Assembly: GCF_020509005.1 (NCBI RefSeq)
Contig: NC_063015.1
Span: forward strand, 3,162,001 to 3,226,000
Length of the DNA stretch: 64,000 nt
Direction: 5' to 3'
Origin: Fulvia fulva
Taxonomy: Eukaryota > Ascomycota > Dothideomycetes > Mycosphaerellales > Mycosphaerellaceae
Shown here: one piece after another, positions 25,552-36,074 of the stretch
How the letters are laid out: every line of letters starts with the position of its first letter
Position numbering within the stretch: the first letter of the stretch is position 1
Notes under the pieces: generated by a model
What the model saw: the letters and a program-made list of their open reading frames with translations, nothing else
What the model was told of the DNA's origin: nothing
Databases searched by the model: none
Made by a program: the position numbers and the translations under genes

Positions 25552-27440
25552 ATGGGGCATGTTGCGATCTCCCCGGTTCCTGACACTCGCAGTCACGCGC
25601 TTCCCTCGCCTGCCGATGTGCTCGACACCCCGCCAGAGCAACCTCTGACCTTAGCACAATCACCGGGCTTCTTGAGACGTGCCTTGCGCTTTGATGACTC
25701 TACCGCTGCCCTCCATCCTTTACCCGAACCCGGCCATGTCGACGCACATGCTGTCACAACACCGCCTGCCAGCGACACGCCTTTTCCAGACATGAATCTC
25801 ATTGTAGGTGGGGCCCTTGCACCTACCCACACAGCACCACCTCGACATTGTCGGCCTTCGCGACCAAGCCCAGCAGGCCTGCGTCTGCCATCCTTCCAGG
25901 CGCTAGGAATCGCCGCTCCTCATCCGGATCGCTTTGGAAGCCTCAGTTTTCAGAGCGTGGCAGCCCTGGAAATGGATGGAACTTCAGCAAATCTTGCGCG
26001 TGAAGAGCCCGACACCGACCTTTCAGCAGCAATAGGCGCAGGCTACCTCTCACCCTCGCATCTGGGACCTCGATTGGGAGAGAAGCCTAGTCTCGCAGGT
26101 GGACGAGCGGTCGTGACATCTATCAAACACGATGTCGCGACCCTTACTCCTCCAGCTGAGATCGGCGAGATGCAGAGGCTGTCCGTGAGAAGCGTGTCCA
26201 ATGCTCCGATGGACTCGCCCTCGACAGACCCAACATCATCCTTCGAGGAGTCGCAGAGTGCTGCTGGCGGGGCAGCAGCATCTGGAACAGAGCCTTCCGA
26301 GATCTCGACTGCGGCATCGCAGCCCTTGTGGCTAGATGGTGCTGTCAATGTCCTACGTAAGTCACTGACTGATCGTAGAGTGTACATGCAACCTTGAGCT
26401 TACTTCCCATAGTGGAGAACTTGCGAACAGCACCCATGCCTAGTAACCCTCTCAGGGTACTCTCACATGCACTTCCCAGCCCTTCGCCTGAGGGACACCT
26501 ATACTCGAAGGTTATTCAAGCGATCCACGGATCCACACCCACTTCACCTACCATATGGATCAACGTATTCCACGCGATACAAGGTCGCTTCAACTTGGCC
26601 GACTTACCTACCTCTCCTCCAGCAACACCTGGTCCTCCGATCGATGGAGACGACTATTTCACACAGAAAGTATTCGACAGTGCCGTTCCGATATCCGACT
26701 ACCAAGAAGACCTTTCTTCGTTACCACGATCGCCGCGACCTGTCGTCCCTCCTTCATCAATAAACATTTCGATCGTCGAACGATACATCCCGCCGACCAG
26801 TGCAAATGAGTTCCGAGATATGTTCAATCCGAGCGGGCCTTCGATATTGGTAGACCGACTCGTCGAGCTTTCGCCGAACAATGGCAGCCTGGTCTTCGTG
26901 TACCCGACAAAGGCAGGTGCCGATCGTTTCATGAGGGAGTACCTTGGCCCTATCCTTGACCCAATTCTGCGGACGATCCAGGTCACCAACGGACTGTCGT
27001 CTGATCTCGGTCGCACTCTCGGAACTATGGCAGCTGCCAGTCAGTTATCTAGTTACGATCAGATGCTGCGCTCAATGACAAGGCTTTGCACGACTCTGAC
27101 ACAACGGAGCTCGAGCATGGAGAGGTTCCATGGGCGAAGAGCCACCTTCTCCCTTGCGCACGCGTCGAAGGAAGAAGTTGTGGTGAAGCGCGAGGTATGG
27201 ACGAAGGACTGGTGGGCTAAACAAGAGAAACAACGGATACGCGACGCGATGGCCAAGTATACACAAGAAGCCCAGAAGAAAAGCAGCAACGAACATGTCG
27301 AGAGAGCACCAACACCGACAGAGCTCCTCCAGCAGCTGTTACGCGAAGTTGCCGAAAGGGCCTACGCCTCAGGGCAGGATCCAGAGGAGACAGAGCGTGG
27401 CATAGAGGTCAGCGTGTTTGTGATCAAGCGTTTGGACTAG
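25552..27440 (+). CDS. Conserved-looking protein of unknown function, 610 aa
   Basis: There are two exons, 25552-26356 and 26413-27440. The 56-nt intron runs from GTAAGT to CATAG and keeps frame. The start is the first in-frame ATG in the open frame. An earlier upstream exon cannot be excluded. The first 270 residues are rich in Pro, Ser and Ala and look disordered. The second half is ordered, with a block around 'ERYIPPTSANEFRDMF', then 'LVFVYPTKAGADRFMREYLG', and a charged Trp-rich helix ('WTKDWWAKQEKQRIRDAMAKY'). No signal peptide or membrane segment is visible. I do not recognise the family. The second half reads like a conserved fungal domain, but I assign no function. Confidence 0.8.
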
Positions 27441-28032
27441 CGAGCATTGCATGAATTGACGAGATCTTCTAATGAAGGCATGACAGCGTGCTGAACAGCG
27501 ATATACCACCAGGGAGAGAATCAAAACGGGGCATACGGGGCAGGGTTGGAAACCTACTTCTATTATACCCTCATACACGTTGTAATAGCAGCACGTAGTT
27601 CATCTCGAAGGCTGGCTGAACTCGCTTCATCGATCCAGTTCTGTGGTGCACATCTGAGAGAGCCGTCTGACCGAGCAAAGTCCGGCCATCGGAACGAGAT
27701 GACGTTGCTTAGAAGGAGCCACTCAACCTTCTTGCAAAGACGTTCCTCCGCAGTTCTCTGTGGCAAGCTCCCTTTCTCCGCATTCGCACCTGTCCCATCG
27801 TCGCCTGATGGCAATGACGTGCCGGACTTGTCGATGCTGTTTACAAATACAAAGTACAGACGCCTATAGCCGTGGTAAGGGAACAGGTAGGCACGTATAT
27901 ACGTATATAGCAGCTCTTGGTGGCGTAGCATTGTTCTTGGTCGCATCTACCCACCACACAGCACCTTCACTCACAAGCCGGTCTACCACTTGGACACTAC
28001 ATACCGATTGACAACGCCGCCAGTCCTTCACC
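27441..28032. other. Intergenic, 592 bp
   Basis: This is the terminator region of the 610-aa gene and the promoter of the AsaB-like gene. Short frames on both strands resemble no family I know. No RNA gene is seen. Confidence 0.45.
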
Positions 28033-28890
28033 ATGTCGACACAAACCAACACCCAGACACAGCAAAAGTTCGGTGTGTCGAATGACATCCCAATACCTCG
28101 TGGCGAAGCACACTCGAAGCTCGTTTTCTACGCCCCACCGGCAGATGGCTCAGCACCGTGGAACTACGTCGAGCAGCCGCCAGAGGGCTCGCCACAGCGC
28201 AACTACACCGAAGACAGCCACGAAGTCACAATCAACGACATCCGAGGCCGAGAACAAGACTTCGACATGAACGTCAACGGCTTTGGCACGATCTCAGGCA
28301 TTGAGAGTAAAGAGAAGGATTTCACAGAGGACGAGTCGATCAAGGCGAATTACTATCCTGAGGTCGAGAAGCTGGTTTTAGACCACGTACCTGGTGCGAA
28401 GCGAGTGTTCATCTTCGACCACACAGTGCGAAGGTCAGACCCAAACGCAAAGCGAGCGCCTGTCAACCGCGCACACATCGACCAGACAACTCGGTCTGCA
28501 AACATGAGGGTCGACTATCACATGGGTGACGAGGCAGAAGAGCTCAAGAACGGTCGTGTCCGCCTGATCAATGTCTGGCGACCATTGAATGGTCCAGTCG
28601 TTGCATCGCCCCTCGCATATGCCGACTCGAGATCTGTGCCAGATGATGACATCGTGCCTGTCGAGCATCGCTACCCACACAGAACTGGCGAGACTGCTGG
28701 AGTCAAGTATACCAACAACGGCAAGTGGTATTACTGGTCTGGCATGAAGAACGACGAGCGAATCCTGCTGCAGTGCTATGATAGCGAGGATGGTGCACGT
28801 ACACCGCACTCAGCATTTGTTGATCCCAGGACACAAGCGGACTGGCCTGGTCGTGAAAGTATCGAGGTTAGGACTTTGGTGTTTGGTTGA
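28033..28890 (+). CDS. AsaB/CmcJ-type hydroxylase/desaturase (putative non-heme iron oxidoreductase)
   Basis: This is a single exon of 285 aa with a good start context (CACC before ATG). The layout matches the fungal family that includes aspergillic-acid AsaB, NvfI and bacterial CmcJ. A variable N-terminus is followed by 'VFIFDHTVRR', then 'VNRAHIDQT', 'LINVWRPL', 'ERILLQCYDS' and the C-terminal 'PHSAFVDP'. In this family the His/Asp of 'HIDQT' and the later His of 'PHSAF' are thought to bind iron. Members hydroxylate or desaturate small molecules, often in secondary metabolism, and the product is probably cytosolic. No core biosynthetic gene (PKS, NRPS or terpene cyclase) lies nearby. The P450 is 2.7 kb away with the housekeeping gene EAF between, so cluster membership is doubtful. 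The substrate cannot be told. Confidence 0.88.
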   Translation: MSTQTNTQTQQKFGVSNDIPIPRGEAHSKLVFYAPPADGSAPWNYVEQPPEGSPQRNYTEDSHEVTINDIRGREQDFDMNVNGFGTISGIESKEKDFTEDESIKANYYPEVEKLVLDHVPGAKRVFIFDHTVRRSDPNAKRAPVNRAHIDQTTRSANMRVDYHMGDEAEELKNGRVRLINVWRPLNGPVVASPLAYADSRSVPDDDIVPVEHRYPHRTGETAGVKYTNNGKWYYWSGMKNDERILLQCYDSEDGARTPHSAFVDPRTQADWPGRESIEVRTLVFG

Positions 28891-29306
28891 ACATTGTCGA
28901 AACAGCATTTCTATGGATTAAATGTGTTAGTAGCTTTTTACGATGGATGAATATACATGACTTGACTACAACCTCCAACTGTTCAATGCAGTAGCCCCCA
29001 CTGTTCCTACCAGAGATCGACCAGATCTATGCTGCTCCCCGTGACTGCGATACATGTATGTATCGAACCCCCCACTTATTCAGCATCACATGCCCAAAAT
29101 AGCCTGAGTCAGATCTGTGCTTGCCCCAGGATTCTGGAACAAGCACAAGCATGGGCGTCACTCTCGTGCCACAGTCAACGACTCGGGTGTCACTCGTGAA
29201 CAAAGGAACATCAGCACTCGTACTGAGCCTCACGACTATGTAGTCGACTCGTTGATCTACCCTGCGAATCTCACTTCATGCAGTGTCAGCACTCCAACAC
29301 CACACG
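28891..29306. other. Intergenic, 416 bp
   Basis: This is the region between the AsaB-like gene and EAF, where the EAF promoter should lie. No gene is seen. Confidence 0.45.
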
Positions 29307-30566
29307 ATGGCCGCCGCAGTGATCGACATCAAGGCTCAAGCCACATTCCCGATCCGACTTGGAGCCAGCATCCTCAAGCCATCGAAGCCATCTTCCTTTA
29401 CCAGTGTGCGATATAACCACAAGCCGCGGCTTGAGCAAGCAAACAGTATCACTGCCAAGATCAGCAAAGGAGACGATGAAGGGGAAAGTGAGCTGTCACT
29501 CAAGAACGGCGATGGCGAGTACCAGTACAAGGGTCGGCATACCCAAGATGAGAATACCTATGTGTTGGTTCTGCGAGGTCAAGGAAAGGACAAAGAGATG
29601 TTGCTGGAACGTATGAACGGTGGTCACAACTTCAATCTGGTCAGCACACCTGCTGAGGGCGATGCTGGCAAGCTTGCTGAGAAGTACCCACCATTGCCTT
29701 TGGAGGATGAAGAGGGGGACTTGTTTGGCGAGGACGATGAAGATACACCGCCTGATGACTCGAACCCGTTCGACTACCGTCACTTTCTGAAGGCCGAGCT
29801 GGAGAAACCAGAACCTACCAACGTCAACATCGATGCAGTTCGCAGTCCCGCGATCACGCCTCTGCCACGCGCTCAGCCTGTAGCCAGCACGTCTGCGAAC
29901 CGAGGCGTCAAGAAGGCTGTCAAGAAGCCGGAGCCATTGAAGAAGCGCAAGACGAATGCAGCGGAGAAGGCAAACCCGAAGCGAGTCAAGGCAGGACAGG
30001 AGCCGCCAGCACCCGCTACTGCAGCGAAGCCAAAGCCTAAGGCTGAAGTACCGAATATACATATGGACCGCAAAGCGTCCGTTCGACGAGAATCGGTTGC
30101 CGAAGATGACGGCCTACTAGTCATTGAAGACGAAACGCCCACCACAGAAAAGCCATCCAAGCACGGTGCAATGGCACTGGCCCTCTCCGGTCAGCTCGGA
30201 AGCGGTCCCATCAGTCTTCGATCCGCCGCAAACAGCCCCGGCGGAAGCCATGCATCGTCGCCAATGCCAGCGAGACCCGAGGCTAATGAAGAGAAAGAGC
30301 AATACGTCTTCGAGTTTGACGATGATGCAGGATCTGAGCCTGCCGATGATGAAGGGGCAGATGCTGACGAGGAAGATGATGATGCAGATGTGGATGAGGA
30401 TATTGAGCTTCCGTCTCCAACGCAGCCTCATAGACCGAGCATCAGTGCCGCTGTCGTGACAGGTGGAGGGGACGACGATGATGATCTTGAGGCACAGCTC
30501 GCTGCTGGGCTAATGGAGGATGATGATGGAGGTGCTCAGGAGAGTGAGGAGAGTGAGGAGGAGTGA
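29307..30566 (+). CDS. EAF domain protein, RNA polymerase II elongation factor (ELL-associated factor type)
   Basis: The gene is a single exon of 419 aa. The start chosen is the ATG of 'MAAAVIDIKAQ', where family members begin. An upstream GTG is not used. Residues 1-125 form the EAF N-terminal domain: 'FPIRLGASIL', 'SVRYNHKPR', 'YVLVLRG' and 'LERMNGGHNFNLV'. The rest is low complexity: Lys/Pro/Ala-rich from about 190 to 265, then a strongly acidic tail with long Asp/Glu runs ending in 'ESEESEEE'. EAF proteins act in the nucleus with ELL to stimulate Pol II elongation, and the acidic tail fits a transactivating role. The domain match is good. Partners are taken from other fungi and animals. 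Confidence 0.9.
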   Translation: MAAAVIDIKAQATFPIRLGASILKPSKPSSFTSVRYNHKPRLEQANSITAKISKGDDEGESELSLKNGDGEYQYKGRHTQDENTYVLVLRGQGKDKEMLLERMNGGHNFNLVSTPAEGDAGKLAEKYPPLPLEDEEGDLFGEDDEDTPPDDSNPFDYRHFLKAELEKPEPTNVNIDAVRSPAITPLPRAQPVASTSANRGVKKAVKKPEPLKKRKTNAAEKANPKRVKAGQEPPAPATAAKPKPKAEVPNIHMDRKASVRRESVAEDDGLLVIEDETPTTEKPSKHGAMALALSGQLGSGPISLRSAANSPGGSHASSPMPARPEANEEKEQYVFEFDDDAGSEPADDEGADADEEDDDADVDEDIELPSPTQPHRPSISAAVVTGGGDDDDDLEAQLAAGLMEDDDGGAQESEESEEE

Positions 30567-31562
30567 GGTATGGCAATGGAGTTTTGGTGTGCCGGAGCCA
30601 CTCATCCGTTCCAGAACACATCTGCCATCTGCAGCGTCCAGGCCTGGGATATGCCACTTCGAAGATGGCCTGACCCGCGGAGCATGGCTTGTCAGAAACG
30701 AAATACCCTTCGCAAGCTACTCTCCACGGAGGCACAGCTGCCAAAGTGGGATGCAGATTTCTCTGGAAGAATGCTGTAACAATTGAACAGTCGCTCAGCT
30801 TGGAGCCTATCTCACTGGTGGCGACGAAGATGGTTGACACATAGTCTCTCCCGACGTTCTGAACGGCCTCAGCATCTACCTCCATGCAGACTAGGTGTTA
30901 CCACACCTCCGCATAGCTGCATTTCCACACGTTACAACATGTGACGTGCATGTCCTTTTAGAAGCGGCGAGGTCAAGAGGCTACCTGAGGACACCAGAGA
31001 TGCATTTGACCTGCTTTTGAGTCTGGGCTGACCTGGCGAGAGGAGAACACAAGGCATTGCTGCTTCAGCTAGACTTTGTGCGCGTATCACACACAACATA
31101 AACCACGATATATGACAAGACTTGGCGAACATACACCGCATTTGATTCCACCTGCACAATTTCATATGTTTGGTGGGCAGAATTAACTACTTCAAGTCGC
31201 CATGATGCCTCAAACACTACATGTAGCTAGCGTCGACTCTCCGACAACGACTCGGCTGCAGATGGACCCTCAGAATGATCCACAAAGGCCAGCATCGTCC
31301 TTGAAACAGTTCGACGGAGCGGTCATAACACAGACAACCAAAGTTGTGCGACTGCCATACTTAAACAGTGCGACTTCCGCCTCCGCATGCTTCTGTGCAA
31401 CCCTGTAGGACTCTTTCCGTTGCGAAGTTGACGGACCTAGGGCTGAGAGGGGCTCACACACGGCAGATTGGTAGCGAGAGGTCATCATACCATCGTGGAC
31501 ATTATCACCTCTTGAAGGCAGCATCAACGACTTTTGGGCCATCTACAGTCGCACACGGCATC
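30567..31562. other. Intergenic, about 1.0 kb
   Basis: This holds the 3' region of EAF and the promoter of the P450 gene. Scattered short frames do not look coding. No repeats or RNA genes are recognised. Confidence 0.45.
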
Positions 31563-33339
31563 ATGGCATCTCTAAAATCTGCACTCCTGGCAGTTGGCAC
31601 TGGAGTTGCCAGTCACTTGTTCTATTTCAGAATCGGCGAGCACCACATGATGCCAGTCATGTACCTTCAGCTCATCTCTTTGGCATGCATCGCATCAACT
31701 TTCGCTCTCGTCAACTTCACGGGAGCCACTGTCCTCGGCGCGCTGAGCACCGTAGCAGCCTTTGCGGCTTGCTGGTTCACGGGAGTCTATGGAAGCCTTC
31801 TTACCTATCGACTACTCTTCCATCCTTTGAACGAGTTCGCAGGACCATGGCAAGCCAGACTGGGTGACTTATGGATGTCCTCGCAATTGACGGGTCTCAA
31901 TGCCTATCATGTCTTCGACGACCTGCACAAGAGACATGGCCGCTTTGTTCGAGTTGGGTCGAATACGCTGTCGATCACGGATCCAGACACGATGCAGCCA
32001 GCTTATGGAGCTAATGCTCGTGTTACGAAGGCGGACTGGTATGATGGGTCGGTACCTCATCATAGCATGCATACTACCAGAGACAAAGGTCTACATGACC
32101 GGAGGAGACGTGTCTGGGCACCGGCTTTTAGCGATAAAGCTTTGCGGGAGTACGAGGCTACGGTGCAGGAGTTTAATGATAAGCTCGTGGAGAAGGTCGC
32201 GGAGGCCAAGGGCTCTCCAATGAACATGACTACGTGAGTCGGCTCAAGATACATTGATTTACCTGTCGGTATGCTAAACATGTGCATCGATTAGGTGGTT
32301 TAACCTATACAGCTTCGATGTCATGGGGCGACTGGCGTTTGGTAAGGACTATGGCATGATCGAGTCAGGAAAACGCCATTGGGCGCTGGACCTCTTGACG
32401 GAAGGCATGGGAATAAGCGCATACAAGATTCCTACCTGGGTCTTCCGCATTCTGTTATCAATCCCGGGTGCTGCACAAGGCTACCACAAGTTCCTGAAGT
32501 TTTGCTCAGATGAGCTACGATGGCGGGTCAAGAACGGCAAGAACTTCAACAAAGACATCACGGGATGGCTGTTGAAAGCCTATGCAGGCGAAGCACACCC
32601 TGAAGAGGATCCAATGCTTCAAGGCGATGCTCGCTTGATCATTGTGGCTGGCAGTGACACGACCTCAGCGACGTTGACATACCTATTCTACCACCTGGCT
32701 CAGGATCCAAGTCATGTGAAAAAGCTACGGGATGAGCTTCGCCCGCTTACGCAAGGAGAATGGAGTGACAAGGATATTCAGCATGCTGATCATCTCAATG
32801 GCGCGATCAACGAGGCTTTGAGGCTGCACCCACCAGTGCCTAGTGGAATCATGAGGAAGACGCCGCCGGAAGGTGTTCAGCTTGGTGATGTGTACATTCC
32901 AGGAAACATCACCTTTTGCACGCCGCTGTATCCCATGGGCAGAGGTGAGTAATGAGAGCGGGAGGGCGTGATATGCAATGACTGACCAAGATGCTCAGAT
33001 GATCGCATATATCCACAAGCCGACTCCTTCGTGCCGGAACGATGGTATTCGAAGCCTGACATGGTCAAGCATCAAGATGCTTTCGCGCCATTTAGCATGG
33101 GGCCCTTCAACTGCATTGGCAGAAATCGTAAGTCGCGGATTCGTTGTGTCGTTTCGTTAGCTGACGATGGGCCAGTCGCACGCATGGAACTACGTACACT
33201 TACGGCTCAGCTGTTGTTGAAGTACGATGTTGCTTTTGCTCCCGGCGAAGATGGAACGAGGATCTTGACTAAGACAAAGGACCATTTCACTGTGTCTGTT
33301 GGTCAGCTTGATCTGGGGTTCAAACCTGTTTCGAGCTAG
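31563..33339 (+). CDS. Cytochrome P450 monooxygenase, 537 aa
   Basis: There are four exons: 31563-32233, 32295-32944, 32999-33127 and 33176-33339. The introns are 61, 54 and 48 nt, all GTGAGT or GTAAGT to AG. The N-terminus has several hydrophobic stretches (residues about 10-85), consistent with ER membrane anchoring. The P450 signatures are complete: I-helix 'AGSDTTSAT' (about 342-350), K-helix 'EALR' (about 397), 'FVPERW', and the heme loop 'FSMGPFNCIGRN' with Cys about 479. The enzyme needs an NADPH-P450 reductase. The sequence resembles fungal P450s of secondary or xenobiotic metabolism, but the CYP family and substrate cannot be fixed by eye. It is tail to tail with the broken acyl-CoA dehydrogenase gene, 242 bp away. 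Confidence 0.93.
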
Positions 33340-33581
33340 ACTCGCAAACCCACGGTTCTGAAGACAAGATACTGGTTTGGCATACGGTTGCGTTGCGTGT
33401 CAACGACACGATGAGGAAATGTCAAACAAAATTAAGCGCCTCCGTACCCCGTCCGTCGCTTTACACACTTAGAAACACACAACGGGGCATCAACGGAGTC
33501 AAGCAATCCACCTTGACTTGGTATTGATGAAGCGCATCACAGCATAATAGTGAGCTTGATCTTGATATAGCAGTAAATACG

Positions 33582-35019
33582 CTACAGCTTCGACTTGTTG
33601 CCACCACTCTTCTCCAGCTCTTTCGTCGCCCGCTGATAGTTCTTGATGAGCTGTCGAACTGCCAGATCAAGCATAACATCTTCTGATCCTCCTGGTATCC
33701 TCGAACCAAAGACGTCACGATAAATCTTCTCTACCAGTTCACCTTGACCGGTCTGGGTGAAGCCATTGCCTCTGATATATATGGTCAGTATACGAGATCA
33801 GCTAGTATGTCAGGTGAAAATTGGACTTACCCGTGCAGCAACAGTCCGGTCTAGGCACACTCGTTCAACACCATTCCTGCAGTGGCCTTGACCAGTGCGG
33901 TCAGACCACCCAGTCTCTTGTCTGCTTGAGACTTGGGCAAGTGCAACATCTGCCACAGGAACTGGTCCAGCCAAGCCTGCAACATCTCCAACTGCGCTCC
34001 CGCCTTGGCCAGACGATGTCGTACGACAGGCTGCTCTGCCAGGGGCTTGCCAAAGGCCTCTCGCTTCATGACATAGCCCATTGCCGTGGACAATGCTACC
34101 CTCGACTGCCTCGTCGCCCCCAGCGCGATCATAAGGCGCTCTGGTTGAAGTTGTTCATCACATAGAGCATTCCCTTGCCTTCCTCACCAATCAAATTCTC
34201 CACGGGCACTTTCACATCTTCCAATTCAATGAACGTCGTACCACCAGTCTTGGACCCGGTACACTTCAGCCGCCTCATCTCCACACCCTCCACCTTCAAC
34301 GGGACAACCAACAAACTCAAACCTCCAGGCCCTTTCCCACCAGTCCTCACTGTCATCGTGGTGTAGTCAGCCCAAATTGCATTCGTAATCCACTTCTTCT
34401 GCCCATTCACGACGTAATGCTTCCCATCTTTGCTCTTCACCGCACTCGTCTCGACATTCGCCACATCACTACCACCCGTAGGCTCCGTGATCGCAATACA
34501 AGTCCTCTTCCTGCCCGTCAACAAGTCCGGCAAGAACCTCTCCTGCAACTCCCGGCTTCCATACTTAATTATCGGTGGAATGCCATACGCGAAGCCTGCC
34601 GTCAGACCTGATGAGGGCCCCGCCAATCCACTACGATGAATCTCATCAACCCAGATCGCTGTGTGAACGTAATCCCACTCTTCCACTGGCGTGCCTAGGA
34701 TATCTTTGATCCCGCTCTTATGGAGCCAGTCGACGGGTAGAGGGGGGCAGAGGTTGGGAAGGAGCATGTTCACCTGGTTGAACTTGGCAAAGAGGTCGGA
34801 GGGGAGGTCCCCTTCGTTCTCCCAGTCCATGCAGTAAGGGAGGAAGTGCTTTTCGAACCATGCTCTGCAGGAAATTTGGAAACGTTTGTGCGTGTCGCGG
34901 TAAAGGGGTGATGGGAAGCCGGCGAGCCAGGCGGGTTCGGAGAAAGGAGTTTGGGTCAGAGGGTCGTCTTGGGCGGCCATATTCGCGAGTGTGTCTGTGG
35001 GTTGGGATATGGTTGCCAT
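33582..35019 (-). pseudogene. Acyl-CoA dehydrogenase with C-terminal SKL (peroxisomal), frameshifted and with a premature stop
   Basis: The frame starts at the ATG of 'MATISQPTD' (35019). It follows the fungal acyl-CoA dehydrogenase family closely: 'PFSEPAWLAG', 'MLLPNL', 'ITEPTGGSDVANV', 'GQKKWITNAIWADY' and 'LIGEEGKGMLYVMNNFN'. At about 34141-34143 one base is missing: the conserved 'ERLMIALGATRQSR' continues in another frame from there. At 33851-33853 a TAG stands where the family has Gln after 'MVLNECA'. Beyond it the gene is intact: an intron (33772-33830, GTAAGT to CAG), 'GGNGFTQTGQGELVE', 'PGGSEDVMLDLA', and a final SKL, a type 1 peroxisomal signal. The intact enzyme would oxidise acyl-CoA with FAD in peroxisomes. 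Two independent lesions make a pseudogene likely. A sequencing error could explain the frameshift, but less easily the stop. Confidence 0.87.
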
Positions 35020-36074
35020 GGTGGATGGTGTTGCTTGTAATCGATGTAGCTGGGAAGGGACGGAGGCTGGATGAAGGATATGAAGAATGTGGTCAAAGGC
35101 AATGGCACTCACTCTGCTGTGTGTCTGATGACGACGAGACCTACAATCAATGTACATGTATCTTACACGATGAAGTCGTGCACAAGCGTGTCAATGCTCG
35201 GTTGGAGAAGAGCTTCAAAGCCGAGGATGACTGTTTCGAATAGGGCAGCGATCGTCACATATTCTGGACTCAAGGGTCGGGACGGGTTTCGCCGGGCTTA
35301 ACTACTGTACATATGAATGAACTCGAGAAGTTGTCTAAAGTGCACCCTCTCGGCGCGCACCTGCTATATATACTATATGTACAATATATAGCTTAATTTA
35401 CTCGCCTCACTACGACGAATCTATGGCTAATATAGTAATAATAATATATAGAGCTATCACCGACGCGTAACTAATAGAGAGAAGTCGTATATTTACGTAC
35501 TACTTTCGTACAAGTTATAGCGAGTACCTAGAATTCCTCGACTCGAAGCTACTTGCGAGTTTAGTAACTCTAGTCGAGATTTATTCCGACTCTTATATCT
35601 CTTTAAATAAAGTCTAGATTATAGCTAGGGATAGTAAAATAACAATATATGAAGTATTATTAATAGTATGGTATAGTCCCTAGCGTACTAGTAATATTCT
35701 AATACTCTTATTAGTCGGAGACTTCCGAGGCCTCCGAGGAGCCGTACCTACTTTTGGACTTTAAAGAGAGGTCTAAAGTAAAGTCCTTAGGCTTAAATAA
35801 GGGTCCTTCTAGGTAGTAAGGCCAAAGTAATACTAGAATAAGTATATATGTCAATATCATACCTTGCCTAATCGGACTATACAGAATGAAATATCATTTT
35901 CAACTCGTATACCTAGGTATAGCAAGGGTCTTGCGTATTGACTCGTGCCCTTCATATTGAACGACATTAGTCGCGGGTATCATAAGTAATCATTCGCCTC
36001 CAGGGCTCCAGCCATATATTCATTAGCCATCATGTATCATGCCATCGTATGCGTATGCCAGAGGCGCTGCCCCT
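35020..36074. other. Intergenic region containing a RIP-like relic
   Basis: This is the region between the start of the acyl-CoA dehydrogenase pseudogene and the 3' end of the Artemis-like gene. Its centre is the AT-rich relic listed separately. The flanks (35020-35335 and 35890-36074) are ordinary unique sequence without a recognisable gene. Confidence 0.5.
35340..35880. repeat. Small RIP-like repeat relic
   Basis: About 540 bp shares the look of the left-hand repeat block: rich in TA, poor in CA and TG, with CpG kept. It has no frame. It contains short inverted motifs, for example 'gctaggga' near 35622 with 'tccctagc' near 35677, and 'ggacttta' with 'taaagtcc' near 35756-35790. It may be a fragment of a transposon or a solo LTR. 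The family and ends are not determined. Confidence 0.6.

Noticed and set aside
25124..25663. 179-codon minus-strand frame
   Set aside because: It overlaps the first exon and 5' region of the 610-aa gene in antisense, has no domain or splice support, and is Arg/Cys-rich as shadow frames often are.
27563..27946. 127-codon minus-strand frame between two genes
   Set aside because: It has no recognisable motif, start context or splice structure. A real small gene cannot be excluded without transcripts.
29496..30062. 188-codon minus-strand frame
   Set aside because: It is the antisense of EAF. Composition and lack of motifs indicate a shadow frame.
28033..33339. AsaB-like gene plus P450 as a secondary-metabolite cluster
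   Set aside because: EAF, a housekeeping gene, lies between them and no PKS, NRPS, terpene synthase, transporter or pathway regulator is present.
33582..35019. An intron or programmed frameshift explaining the acyl-CoA dehydrogenase break near 34142
   Set aside because: No splice sites flank the break, the conserved reading resumes immediately, and a one-base shift cannot be an intron. A separate stop codon lies downstream.
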